From Carposina sasakii (Eukaryota; Arthropoda; Insecta; Lepidoptera; Carposinidae), in contig CP053150.1 of the NCBI GenBank assembly GCA_014607495.2, positions 8,700,495 to 8,764,494 on the forward strand: a DNA stretch of 64,000 nt, written 5' to 3'. This document shows positions 12,566-22,747 of the stretch, piece after piece. Numbering within the stretch: the first letter of the stretch is position 1; each line of letters starts with the position of its first letter. The notes beneath the pieces were generated by a model. The model was not told the origin of the DNA and ran no database searches. It saw only the letters and a list, made by a program, of their open reading frames with translations. Made by a program: the position numbers and the translations under genes.

Positions 12566-14280
12566 CAATGAATATTCGTTTTGAGTATGTATGATACATT
12601 TTCGAGTAAAACACTACTTAGCCATGCAGTCTAACAGACTTTGTAACTGTTATAATACAAAAATGTTTATAGGTACCATTTTCTTCTATAGCCATAAAGG
12701 ACTAGCTATGTATTTCCGTTGGTCTGGCGCTCTGTGTGTCGGCATAGCTCAAAGACTGTTATTAGGGAGGTAGGTATAATTTTTTTGTAATATAATAGTA
12801 TTTTTTTATTTATTTATTACTAAGACACACCAACAGTATACACATATAAATTAAATTATTACAGGCAATAAGGTATTTTGTCTTATGCGCATACCAATTA
12901 TGGGCATGTTCGTATTGCACCTTATTTTTAAAATAGTTTACATTCTGTCATTTCATGTTCTTTGACCATTGCATGTCTCTTCATTTTTAAATTGCAATCC
13001 AATTCTACTATGAAATCTAAAAAAATACGTAACCTGTTTCCGTTTCCTGGCAGGGTATGTAGGCAGGTAATTATTATTATAGATAGGTATGTGGATTATT
13101 TCTTGTAAATATAAAAAAAAACTACTCTGGAAGCTATATTTATAAAGTAGTTACCGTCCAATTGTTCAATATAAAATCTTATTTGCATATAACATGTTTT
13201 CTACAATTAAATTGCAAATGTAGGTAGGTTGCGAAAATGTGCTTATAGCTAATAAATAGAAACAGTTCAATTACATTATAACAGATGATAGTAAATTGTG
13301 ATTGATTAGATGTTTTATTATTATTTTTCGCTGCTGGAACCCGTTCATCATTGTTTAATTAAAGATGTAGGTACATGACATGACGCATAGTGTAATGTAA
13401 CGTTTTATTTACCTATATTGTAAATTATAGCGTCCTTATTGTATTTTTTACCCTGTAACTAGTCCAATCAAAATTCAATAATCTCTAATTTAGTTGTTCA
13501 AATTTCCATCTGTCCTGTTCTTTATTAGATATTCATAGGTCCACTAAACCTTATATTAACCTACCATACCATGGGAAATAAAGTTTTCCCTCAGGAAGTA
13601 CTGGAGTAAGTACCGGTTACACCTTATAGGTCGGTAGGTAATTAACATTACGAACTAGAATTATGAAAACTCTATTGCATCGTGACGTGGCGATCATGCG
13701 TACTATGATATTAAATTCAAATTAGAGATGGTGCTATTAATCATGGCTAATCACAACATATCTAACCAAATAAATCAAATAATTACACGTTGGGCTGATT
13801 TCTTACGAGATACTTCATCGAGTACTGAAATACTAAGCTCTCGAGATTTAATGCGCAGTTATAAAACTAATGACGAAAGCGGCATTTATTGCTTATTTCC
13901 AATATGATTTGCAGTATGTAAGTTTTGTGCGAAGATGTGATGCTTAAAAATTGTTGTACCTACTAACTTGCTAGATTCTACAACGTTTTTTAACCCTCTA
14001 ACTGTAGTGTTGAAATTATGTTTTTATAGGTATATTATATGGTTTTGAAAAATTCGTTGCTTTATTAAATTTTCCACGATCTTGTTTTCTCCTATCTAAA
14101 ACTCGACAAGACACCTACATTATAATCTGCTTAGTAATACGGCTTCTCTGCAAGCTCAGACTTGACCTTTGTGTAATTACTTGAACGTAACTTAAGGGAA
14201 GGCTGTAATAATAGGCTTCAAATAGTTATTATAACAAGCAGTTAATCCAAAGAGCTTTTAAATGATCTAGAAATCGATGT
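12566..14280. other. No gene recognised
   Basis: AT-rich, with many TAGGTA and ATTTATT words. I can support no coding or structural feature here. Confidence 0.45.
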
Positions 14281-14450
14281 GACTAAATATAACGCGGAGC
14301 TTCGTGTGAGACGGGCGAACAGGCTGCGCCGGCGCACGGAATGTAGCCTGTGGGGGGAGGGGAGTGGAGTCACGATGCGGTTAACCTAGGTTAGGCTTTA
14401 AACCACCTTTCGAGAGTCGCTCCGCATTTTTCGCCGAACCAAAGTAAATT
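14281..14450. promoter_or_regulatory. CpG-enriched patch, possible promoter
   Basis: A local island (GAGACGGGCGAACAGGCTGC, GCCGGCGCACGG, a G-rich run, then GAGAGTCGCTCCGC) in AT-rich surroundings. It lies 3.6 kb upstream of the exon at 18084, whose 5' partner is missing, so it could be a promoter for the longer isoform of gene 1. No start codon and donor in the required phase is evident. Confidence 0.2.
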
Positions 14451-16644
14451 CAGACTTAATGCACGTATAACATCGTATTGAGAGTAACAAAATAGATAGA
14501 ACGAATAATATTATTTTTTAATGATCGTAACCTTTGAATTTAGGTTATATTATAATGTTTTTGCAATTTAGTTGAATGAACTTTGATAATAATCATATTC
14601 TCAATTTTTACCTTCCTTTTGTAGAAGGTTCTACAAATAGATAAGAAGCGAAAATAGTTCTTAGTATAGTTTCAGTTGCATTGCAAGCATAAGTAGGTAC
14701 AAAGCTATATTTATTAATAACTGTAGCCATTGGATATTTTCAGTAATCCTGCGCATGTAGTTCCCGGTACGTTGTTTACGAGGTACATACTTTCGCCTGC
14801 ACTTTTGGACTTATTGTGATAACTGTTTTCTCTCGTTCGCTTTTTTGGAGTCCCGTTTTTTATGGAAGAAAGAGTTGTTTATTCGCGGTTCGATCTCCAT
14901 ATTTGTAGAGGCACGCGTTGCACATGTTGTTGCAGAATGTTTTGGAAGATTTGGGAATATATTTTTTGAGGTTTATAAGGCATACTGCAGGTGCTTTGCT
15001 GGTGTAAATAAGATACTTAAAATATAATAAGATACTCAAGCGATATAAATTATAAATATATATAGATTTATATATATATAGATAGATTTATAGATATAGA
15101 TTATAAATAAGTAATTAAACCACGGTGCTAACGTACCTTCCTACCTAAACCTGATTCTAAAAGAAGATAATTCTGTCTGTTTTTTAGATTAGATTTTATA
15201 AAGTAAATACCTAACAACTTATTTTGTTTTTATATATTATGTTTTCCTTATTGACCTTATTAAAATAATCATCTGATTCAATATTACACATTAAATAAAA
15301 TAAGGACATAGATAAGATCAGTGCTAGACTAGACTTCTTTCATAAATTGGTCCTTGGCCTCTCGCATCTAGTTTCCAACCTACCATCGCACAATTTTATT
15401 ATAAGTAATTAATTTAATTTATTCGATCTGCACCACCTGTGATGAATACGTACATTAATATTTTACAAAAAATATTAATAAAAGCATATATTTATTTGAT
15501 ATTTCGTCATGCAGTAAATAGATTAATTCTGGCACTGCGTAGGTTTATAAATTGAATCCACGCCAAATATAATTTAATTGATTTCGCCAATTAAAGCATA
15601 ATCTCTAAATCTAGAAATTGGAGTTTCGAATTTTAGAGTTGTGAAATTACCTATAGCTCCAACTAAACAATTGAGATTTTCATAAGCTATACATATAAAA
15701 TATACAATACATATAAAACTATTAAAAATGAGATAATCATACTCAATATGTACCTACTCATAATATGCTGAGTTAAATCCAAAATATTTATTGTTACGAG
15801 TATGCTGAATTTGAATGCAACTAAAAACAAATTGATTATTGTTTTTACTTTAATGTAGACTTAACAATGGTAATCAAGGTTTTCATTGTAGTGGTGATTG
15901 TGGGCGGATCATCGCAACCTGTCATTTCAAAACAAAATTCATTGACTGTCAAGTTTAACTCTACGTAGAGAGATAATAATTAGGTAGTATTCGAAATTGC
16001 GTGATCGAATCAGAAATGGGGAGATTCGCATACGTACAAAGATCACCGACATAGCTCAACGGTCCAGCAAACATGGTGTAAGCCTAAGATCAACATTAGG
16101 TACCTATAGGTGCTAACGTGCTCACCAATCACTCGACCTTGACATTAGAAAAACTCTTTTATAATGTCATTATCAAATGAATGTTTAGTATTTATTTATA
16201 TGATATTAATTTCTATTATTCATTATGAAAATACAGTACAATATTTTAACTAAAATCACACGTTCTTCTCCTTAACAACCTCTCAAACGTTTCCGAATTC
16301 CAATTGCCTTATGAATTTAGCTGTGACTGCTCATATTTTCGTAAGTAAATTTACTCACAAAACTTTCGCAAGAGGATTTGGGGATTTTTTTAAAAATATA
16401 AATTTGTACTCGTATGAATAATGCTTTGAATCTGATTTTTATGCACTGTTTTACTAAATAATTTGTAAATGGTTTAGTAAAACAGTGGGTACTTTGATTA
16501 CACTATGTAGGTACCTAAGCGCTATTTCTTATCTCTTGCGACAAGATGTTCAGCTTATTTTTCATGACAATGCCACCCACCGTGCACTAAAATCACTCAT
16601 GATATCACTGAAATTGTACTCGTTATATTTTATACCCACATGGC
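14451..16644. other. No gene recognised
   Basis: AT-rich, including an AT-dinucleotide tract at about 15035-15110. A degenerate tRNA-like piece near 16048 (CCGACATAGCTCAACGG) may be an old SINE head, but no B box follows at the right distance. Confidence 0.4.
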
Positions 16645-16825
16645 GAAGCCTATTGCAGTCCACTGTTGAACGTAGGTCTCCCCGACATCACGCTACAAAC
16701 CTACTGCCATAGGGGGTTTTTGTCCATAGTCACCACACTGGGCAGGCAGGTAGGTGACCGCAATTTTCGGTCTATGTTGTAAACACTGGAGGCGTTTACT
16801 ATCCACCTCTAAGAAACCCTTAAAT
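16645..16825 (+). repeat. Diverged copy of the CCTATTGCAGTCCACTG repeat family
   Basis: Aligns by eye with the copies at 38045-38335 and 42255-42510: CCTATTGCAGTCCACTG, then GTCCATAGTCACCACACTGG, then GGTGACCGCA and TCCACCTC. This copy is more degraded than the other two. It is a common lepidopteran interspersed repeat that I know by sight but cannot classify safely. Confidence 0.75.
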
Positions 16826-17484
16826 TATTCAATTATGGCATATTAAAGTGCAAATGAAAACTCTTCATAGCTCCCTTAAGCAAATTAGGCCGAATGTATA
16901 ATAAAACAATTTCCGCCCAGACTCCACTGTGCTGACTCGTTTAGCTTTCATGCAATCTAAACCTTCGCGGTATAGAGTTCGTAGGTTGTGGTAATAAGTG
17001 TACTTTGATCATGAAGGAAGGCCACAGAAGAGGCGATCTAACACCCTATGGACGGTAGGGTAAATATAGTGGTAGGAAAATGTAAGACAATTGATTCATA
17101 CTGCACTGATAGGCAATATTGGCGGTTGAGAGTCTAGGTTGATTGTGGCATCTCCTACTCGTCCTTTCTTCGTGGGGTCTAGCAAACAGTGGTAATGGAC
17201 GACGTAGAAGGCACTGCTAATTGTCATGATTATACAAATTGGTCACTTACACTGAATTGCGATAAATCGCTGCCCGGGAGAAAGATATCGAAGATGCTTT
17301 TATTGATACAAGTACAAAACCAAAAACCTACTTCAAGATTTCTGAAGCGAGCAGCTTTCTGAAAGCCGACTACTTACACAGAATTGAGTGTCATCAGCGT
17401 GCACTGAGTGAGATTACAGAGATCTTGGTATTTAGAGCGTCAAATCCCTATCACTACTTATACCTATATATAGGTATACCTATT

Positions 17485-17700
17485 TAATATTATAAATGCG
17501 AATGTAAGTTTGTTTGTTAAGCTTTCACGCAAAAACTACTTAACCGATCATCATGAAACTTTGTACATATACTCTTGAAGGTATTAGAAGTAACATAGGG
17601 TACTTTATATTTAAAAAAATACGAAAGATAAAAAAATTGTTTGTCATTTTGTCAAATTGTTTGGCTCCACTGCGGGCGAAGCCGCGGGTAAAAAGCTAGT
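17485..17700 (+). mobile_element. Non-autonomous Helitron-like element
   Basis: Starts in TATTATAAATGCGAATG and contains CCGATCATCATGAAACTTTG. It ends with ACTGCGGGCGAAGCCGCGGG followed by TAAAAAGCTAGT. The GCGG/CCGC hairpin a few bases before a CTAG end is the expected Helitron 3' terminus. No coding capacity. The 5' boundary is approximate. Confidence 0.65.
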
Positions 17701-18083
17701 ATTTCATAAATATTTGATATGTAGGTACATGTATATAGGTACGCATACACATAGCTGCTCCAAAAATGAGGTAGCTAAGAACCGATATGACCGAAATAAT
17801 TTTAAAGTTCACTTAAACACAAATAAAATAAAAAATTCTCATTTATAACGAAATCAGATTTTATAAAATCACTGTTCATTGTTTGATTTGTAGTGAAGAA
17901 CCTACACCTTATTGGTACAGCTTTTTTTAAAAAAAATTTTATAATTGTTTGTCGTCGTAATGCACTAATTGTTATTTGTCACTGATCAAATCTGTTGTCC
18001 CAAATATCTATCCGAACTTAGTATTAATATTAATCATTTATATTTTATTACCTTAGATACTAATTTAGTATTTTTTGTTACAG

Positions 18084-18148
18084 AAAACCAATCCTGGCTG
18101 AGACCACACCGAGTGATCGTAAATCGTTTGATAGAAGCTATTGGGAAG
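18084..18148 (+). CDS. Upstream coding exon of gene 1 (longer isoform)
   Basis: A 65-bp segment has a strong acceptor (TTTTTTGTTACAG) and a near-ideal donor (GAAG then GTGAGT). Only one frame is open: two bases carried in from the previous exon plus A, 21 complete codons, and one base carried out. The 21 residues include KPILAETTPSD and KSFDRSYWE. The trailing G joins AT at the start of the 26198 exon to give Asp, which keeps the large ORF in frame. It is therefore best read as an alternative N-terminal exon to the one at 22702. Its own 5' partner and start codon are not found and may lie outside the window. Confidence 0.65.
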
Positions 18149-18700
18149 GTGAGTGAGAGTGTACAATTAATTTTAATATTTGTTGATACAGTTTATTCAG
18201 GAATTTTAGAAGTGTACTAGTAGTGAAAGTTCATAAAAGGCGAACAAACTACAGTCCTACAGAAACAAAGTAGAGAATTAAACTTTTTTACTATTTCATA
18301 CATTTTTTCGAAGATCAAAGCTCCCAAAATTTGGGGTTTGCGTTCTATGTAATCTATATATATTCTAATAACATTTTCATAAATGGAATGGCATATCTTG
18401 TCTAAGGAAATATATAAGTAAGTATAGAAGTATAAATTTTCTATGGCCTCAAAGTATTATATTATTATATTCTATCTAGACGGTCAATTTGGCTTTTTTG
18501 TCATGGAATACTTATGATATCAACTCAACTCGTATTGCTTTTATCACTTCCAAAGTTAAGAAGATTAATTGAGGTAACTAATTACTTATGTTTTAATTAG
18601 CTGTTTATAGTTTTATCTATATTCCATGGTCCTAGTTAATTGCAGCCATTATGGTAAACAGCATTATGGATGCCGATGGAGGGTGCTGATAGCTTAGCAC

Positions 18701-18710
18701 GCGCATGCGC
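18701..18710. promoter_or_regulatory. Perfect NRF-1/Ewg-type site GCGCATGCGC
   Basis: The palindrome GCGCATGCGC sits in CACGCGCATGCGCGAG, matching the NRF-1 consensus, which in insects is read by Erect wing. It lies about 550 bp downstream of the 18084 exon and about 3 kb before the CpG-rich promoter. Sequence match only. Confidence 0.3.
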
Positions 18711-18946
18711 GAGCGCAGAATTAAAAGTGACCATTTTTATGAAGGCACTAAAACATAGATTACAGATTCATTAATTTATTACACTAAAGTCCGGTAAAAG
18801 CTTCGGTTGTATCCAAATAATATTCAACATTTCCTAGATCCACTCGCACCAACATAATAAGCTTTTGATAAAAAAATCGAATGCATGGGTTGGGCAATAA
18901 TCAATTTGCAATAATTTTCAGGGATCTATTGAAATATGCTATAGAC

Positions 18947-19133
18947 CAGTGGTTCCCAAAGTGGTCCAGGTGGACCCCCAGGGGTCTACAGGAGACTCGA
19001 CGGGGGTCTATGTTGGCGTGAAAAAATTGAGGTTCACAATTAATTTGTATGTGATGTAGGTCTGTAGGGGGTCCACCAGAACCAGTAAACTTTTGAAAGG
19101 GGTCTACGAGAAATAAAGGTTTGGGAACCTCTG
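18947..19133. mobile_element. hAT-type MITE, 187 bp, 8-bp TSD
   Basis: Ends are CAGTGGTTCCCAAAG and, inverted, CAGAGGTTCCCAAAC, the Charlie-like hAT terminus. The flanks are identical CTATAGAC copies at 18939-18946 and 19134-19141, an exact 8-bp target duplication as expected for hAT. The interior is GTC/GGGGTCTA-rich with no coding sequence. It lies in an intron of the longer gene 1 isoform. Confidence 0.93.
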
Positions 19134-19141
19134 CTATAGAC

Positions 19142-20058
19142 TGATAATGATTATGATTATAATTCTTAAGCTTATGGTCGCGGAGAGCAGCAGATTAATT
19201 ATTTATAAACACGCAAATCGATGGACATCATTGCATATTATGTAAATAAATGCAAAATATCGGCACTAAACATTTTGAGGAATAAATTGAGTAAAGCTTT
19301 CCAACTTGTTCTGTCGCAGACAAACGTCGCATAGTCGTGTTTATGGTAATTCCTTAATCGCACTTAAATACACCACGGAGAAATTTGATCATTATTGCAT
19401 TTCTATGTATTCTTATGTTGAAATTACGTAAGGTAGACTTGCACCTGCCGGACGGTGGTCGTGATCAAACGCTTTTTATGTTACAAGGTGTTTCAGCTTC
19501 GATTCACATAGTAACACGTTGGACTTATAAACACCTATTGCATGTTCACCCTAAATATATAATACTTGGTTAGTATAGGTACTACTGCTGGTATATCGGT
19601 TACAGATCAATTAATTCTTAGTATAAAAATCTACAAAATGTACCGTAGCTTTGGCAGAACTTATAGGTTATATTAATCTGAAACTAAACTCTTCTAACTT
19701 ACTCATATATTGTTTACCAATTTCGTTTACGACGTACATACGAAAGTTTTAACAGTACTTTGAAATCCACTTGCCATGAAAAGGGTAACAGACGCAAACC
19801 AACCTAAGGTAGGTGTAAAATCCTTTATATGTAGAAAGTACAGGGCGCGGGCATGTCGCACCTGCTCATTCCTTGCACATGGCGTAATGGCACAACCTTG
19901 ATGCAACTCGAGAATGCGGCTACAAAACCCTTCCAGCTATAAAATTTAAGTGGTCCTGCTTTATTTGGTAACGTCCAATATCAGCTTTATGGTTCTGATA
20001 CACTTACTTTAGGCAATCGCACTATAAATGTATTAAGAGTTAAATGACCATAAAAATA
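19142..20058. other. Intron/intergenic, nothing recognised
   Basis: AT-rich sequence. A GC-richer stretch at about 19850-19930 has no framing signals. Confidence 0.4.
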
Positions 20059-20328
20059 AGGCCCATAGTACACGGCGTATTTTAAACGCGCCGACGACGC
20101 GCAGATAACGCGCGTATACGCGCTTCATACGAGATTTGAACGCAACCTCGTAACCTAAGCACACGTAGCGATCGTAAAACGCGCCTGTACTTATTAATTT
20201 TGAAACTTACATCATCAATCTTATATCATCAATGCAAACGCAACAAGCAGCGTCTACGGCGCCGAAGACGCGCGTTCCTGAAACGCGCGTCGTCGGCGCG
20301 TTTAAAATACGCCGTGTACTATGGGCCT
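20059..20328. mobile_element. 270-bp MITE with 44-bp perfect terminal inverted repeats
   Basis: The left end AGGCCCATAGTACACGGCGT continues through ACGCGCCGACGACGCGC. The right end is its exact reverse complement over 44 bp. The interior is unusually CpG-rich for this region (ACGCGCG words) and has no ORF. No convincing target duplication is visible, so the superfamily is open. Identical arms suggest a fairly recent insertion or strong arm conversion. Confidence 0.93.
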
Positions 20329-21779
20329 AATAGTCAACAACTTGTATTTTTTATCGTTATGATGCCGTAACATCTGGATAATGAGTGTAACTGAAACTAT
20401 AAAATGAGCCCACCTCCTGTGCATTCTTCACACTGTGGGTATATAACTAGGCATAGGTAGTTAAACAGCACCACTGTCAAAATTAAGTAGGTACTTGAAA
20501 AGTAACGTCGCTCGAAGAGTATTAAAAATTACATAATAACTTAAATATTCTAATAAAGGTTTCGACTGACCTACTTAATGCAAATTTTTATGTATTTAGA
20601 GGCATTTTGCTAGCTGACAAATGAAAGTCGCGCGAAAAGTCTTATCAGCTTGATACCTTTTATATTTTTTTTATTCACCTTATAAAGGCACCTATTCAAT
20701 ATTGTATTTCTTAGTCTAAAATTACAACGAATAAAATTCACAGGCCAAACGACACTTCACCAAGTGTGGCAGCTCTGAAACAACGCAATAATGCAAGCGA
20801 TTGAAACTCAAAAACCACTTTGATGGGTTTCAACTTTGCCGGATGCCATTAAAATGGAAGTCTCGGAATTTCATCGAAAGAGGTGGCAAAAAGCTCTTTC
20901 AGTAGTCCTACCAAAGTATGACTAAAGGTTAATAACTTAGAGTCGCTATTTATGAGGCAGTAGAAAATAAAGGATGTAGTAACGTTTGGTGAATTCCAGG
21001 GCGGGCCGGTTGAGCTCGCTGCGGCATACCTCGCGACCATTTTTGCCTCTCTTTATAGCCGACAGTTTGTCGCAAACGTTTATGAACACTAAAAAGTAGT
21101 TTTAAGAATCAGCGCTTCGCAAACTCGTTCTCTTTTAATTCTGAGTTTGTCAATGAATGGACAGAATTATAAATTAAGAAATATGTGGCTTTTTGCCATT
21201 TTCTGAACGTACTTGTGATATTAAATTGTAAGAACACGACACAAAGCGAGCCTCTACATCGGTGAACTGTTGGTCAATAAAACCACAGAGTGTTTTGAAT
21301 TAAGTAATATAATTTGGCATACGACCTTTTGATACAAATGTAAGATATACATTTTGCGGTTATGACTGTCTTGTTGGGATTATGTAAGACGTGTCACTGG
21401 AGAAAGTTAATTTAGTTTTGAAAGAGAAATCGATTGCACTTTCTTTCACTTAACCATTTCATAGTTTCGGTGTTTGATTCCATCGATAATTAAAAGAATA
21501 AGAAACATTTAATGTTTCTCTCCATAATATGCATAATAGCCCATTGAATATTTGAGTAATCGAATTCAGTTACTTTATTTCGGCACGATCACAATGTGTT
21601 CCTTTGTCTATACGAGTAGACTGTTTCGATCAACAAATGGAAATCAAATTGATTTTGATGAGGCGTATATTTTCTGTATAATATAACGGTGGCGGCCTAA
21701 GAACAGTTATTACTGAAATACAATACATATTTGCCTTCACTTATATTTTTAAATCTCAAAAATGTAAAAAAGTGCAAAC
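20329..21779. other. Intron/intergenic, nothing recognised
   Basis: A 63-codon reverse ORF at 20849-21040 begins in a fair start context (AAAATGG). It has no supporting neighbours, and I do not call it. Confidence 0.4.
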
Positions 21780-22440
21780 AACAGTGCAAACACGTTGGAG
21801 TGGGTGCTCGGTGCTCGGCCAGCGCGGGCAGGAGGCTGCAGCATTCCTGCCGCGACGTCACCGGTACATACGCACATTCCGCTCTCTCGAACAATCAAAA
21901 GAAAGGGCTAGCAAGATCCGTTTGCGAAAATCCTGTGGTTTTACTTAAGGACTTGAAGTCGGAAGTAGAGCGCGCCGGCGGCGGCGCAGGGGGTGCGCGG
22001 CCATGACATCTGCGCTGCGAGTCGACTGCGCCCGCGCGCACGGTCGCCGCCCTCCGACGCCTCTCAAGTTATAAATAACTTGAGATTTATCAATCGATGC
22101 GCACAGAGATCATAGTTTATACTAGAAAATAGAAATTCCTCTGCAGCGGGCAGTGCATTCTTTGTTCGGTCTTGCGTGGAGTGCATGTGTGCGATGTGTC
22201 GGCTAGGATAATAGGCTGGAGGTGACGGATGCGGCCTGGGATGCGGGGAAGCGTCGCGTGCGCTCGTCGTCCGTCCCTGGCTCGGAGCAACGCCCCCGTC
22301 AAGGGCGGCGACGCTGCAAATTTCTGCAAGTCCGAGGCGACTCAGTGCATCGCGCCCCGCCGCGGCGCTAGCCGCTCAACCCGCTCCGCTCGCAGCGCAC
22401 GCGCAGCCCTAATGTTAAATAACTGTTATTTTGGTCGCTA
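21780..22440 (+). promoter_or_regulatory. CpG-rich promoter region of gene 1 short isoform
   Basis: The composition changes abruptly to GC/CpG-rich (GCGCGCCGGCGGCGGCGCAG, CGCCCGCGCGCACGGTCGCC, CGCCCCGCCGCGGCGC). This occurs immediately upstream of the leader that carries ATG 22702. It includes an ACGTCA half CRE site (in GCGACGTCACCGG) and a 22-bp palindrome at 22063. A TATAAAAA box lies further down at 22516. Short ORFs in both strands here are composition effects. The transcription start cannot be fixed from sequence. Either this island or the TATA box could direct it. Confidence 0.6.
22063..22084. promoter_or_regulatory. Perfect palindrome in the gene 1 promoter
   Basis: Two 10-bp arms, CTCAAGTTAT and ATAACTTGAG, flank AA. 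The arms contain CAAGTTA/TAACTTG, close to the NK-2 homeodomain core CAAGTG. A dimeric binding site is possible but unproven. It sits between two CpG-rich blocks. Confidence 0.5.
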
Positions 22441-22515
22441 ATGGACACGTTCCGCATTCTTAACTCGATCCTCCGATTTCGGTTCTCTTCGATCGCCTGT
22501 AGCGAATTGCAAGTT

Positions 22516-22523
22516 TATAAAAA
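22516..22523 (+). promoter_or_regulatory. TATA-like box TATAAAAA
   Basis: The best TATA match upstream of the coding start. No good initiator lies 25-35 bp downstream; the nearest GCAGTG is about 65 bp away. It may or may not be used. Confidence 0.25.
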
Positions 22524-22590
22524 TAGTGGTCCGACTTTTGTTCTCGGGAAATATTCGCAATAGCGTTGTGCAAATTTTTGTGCAGTGAAA

Positions 22591-22644
22591 ATGAAAGTAA
22601 TATGTGGATATGTGAATAAAACTATTTTTAAAAATAAACGTTAA
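22591..22644 (+). promoter_or_regulatory. Upstream ORF 1 in the gene 1 leader (17 codons)
   Basis: ATG in the context GAAAATG, 17 sense codons, TAA at 22642. It lies in the presumed 5' leader and ends 57 bp before the main ATG. It is likely to reduce translation of the main ORF if transcription starts upstream of it. Confidence 0.4.
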
Positions 22645-22662
22645 GTTTTGTAATTGATTACC

Positions 22663-22689
22663 ATGAACCTGGAAGTGAAGACAATATAA
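22663..22689 (+). promoter_or_regulatory. Upstream ORF 2 in the gene 1 leader (8 codons)
   Basis: ATGAACCTGGAAGTG begins 8 codons ending in TAA at 22687. It is in the same frame as ATG 22702, so this stop also shows that the main start cannot be extended upstream in the leader. Confidence 0.45.
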
Positions 22690-22701
22690 TATATCTTCAC
22701 A

Positions 22702-22747
22702 ATGTTAGATTCGCGGAGGATGCCCCGACGCTCTATGTCGCTCTTAG
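22702..22747 (+). CDS. Gene 1 alternative first coding exon
   Basis: ATG in a good insect context (CACAATG) starts 15 codons, MLDSRRMPRRSMSLL, plus one base. The donor CTTAG then GTTTGT is acceptable. The leftover G joins AT of the next exon to make Asp, exactly as the 18084 exon does, so two different N termini feed the same downstream exon. It lies just below the CpG-rich promoter. The short basic N terminus has no hydrophobic stretch and so does not look like a signal peptide. Confidence 0.65.

Noticed and set aside
22229..22441. Arg/Ala-rich ORFs on both strands in the CpG-rich region
   Set aside because: High GC suppresses stop codons. The coding start of gene 1 lies downstream after an in-frame stop.
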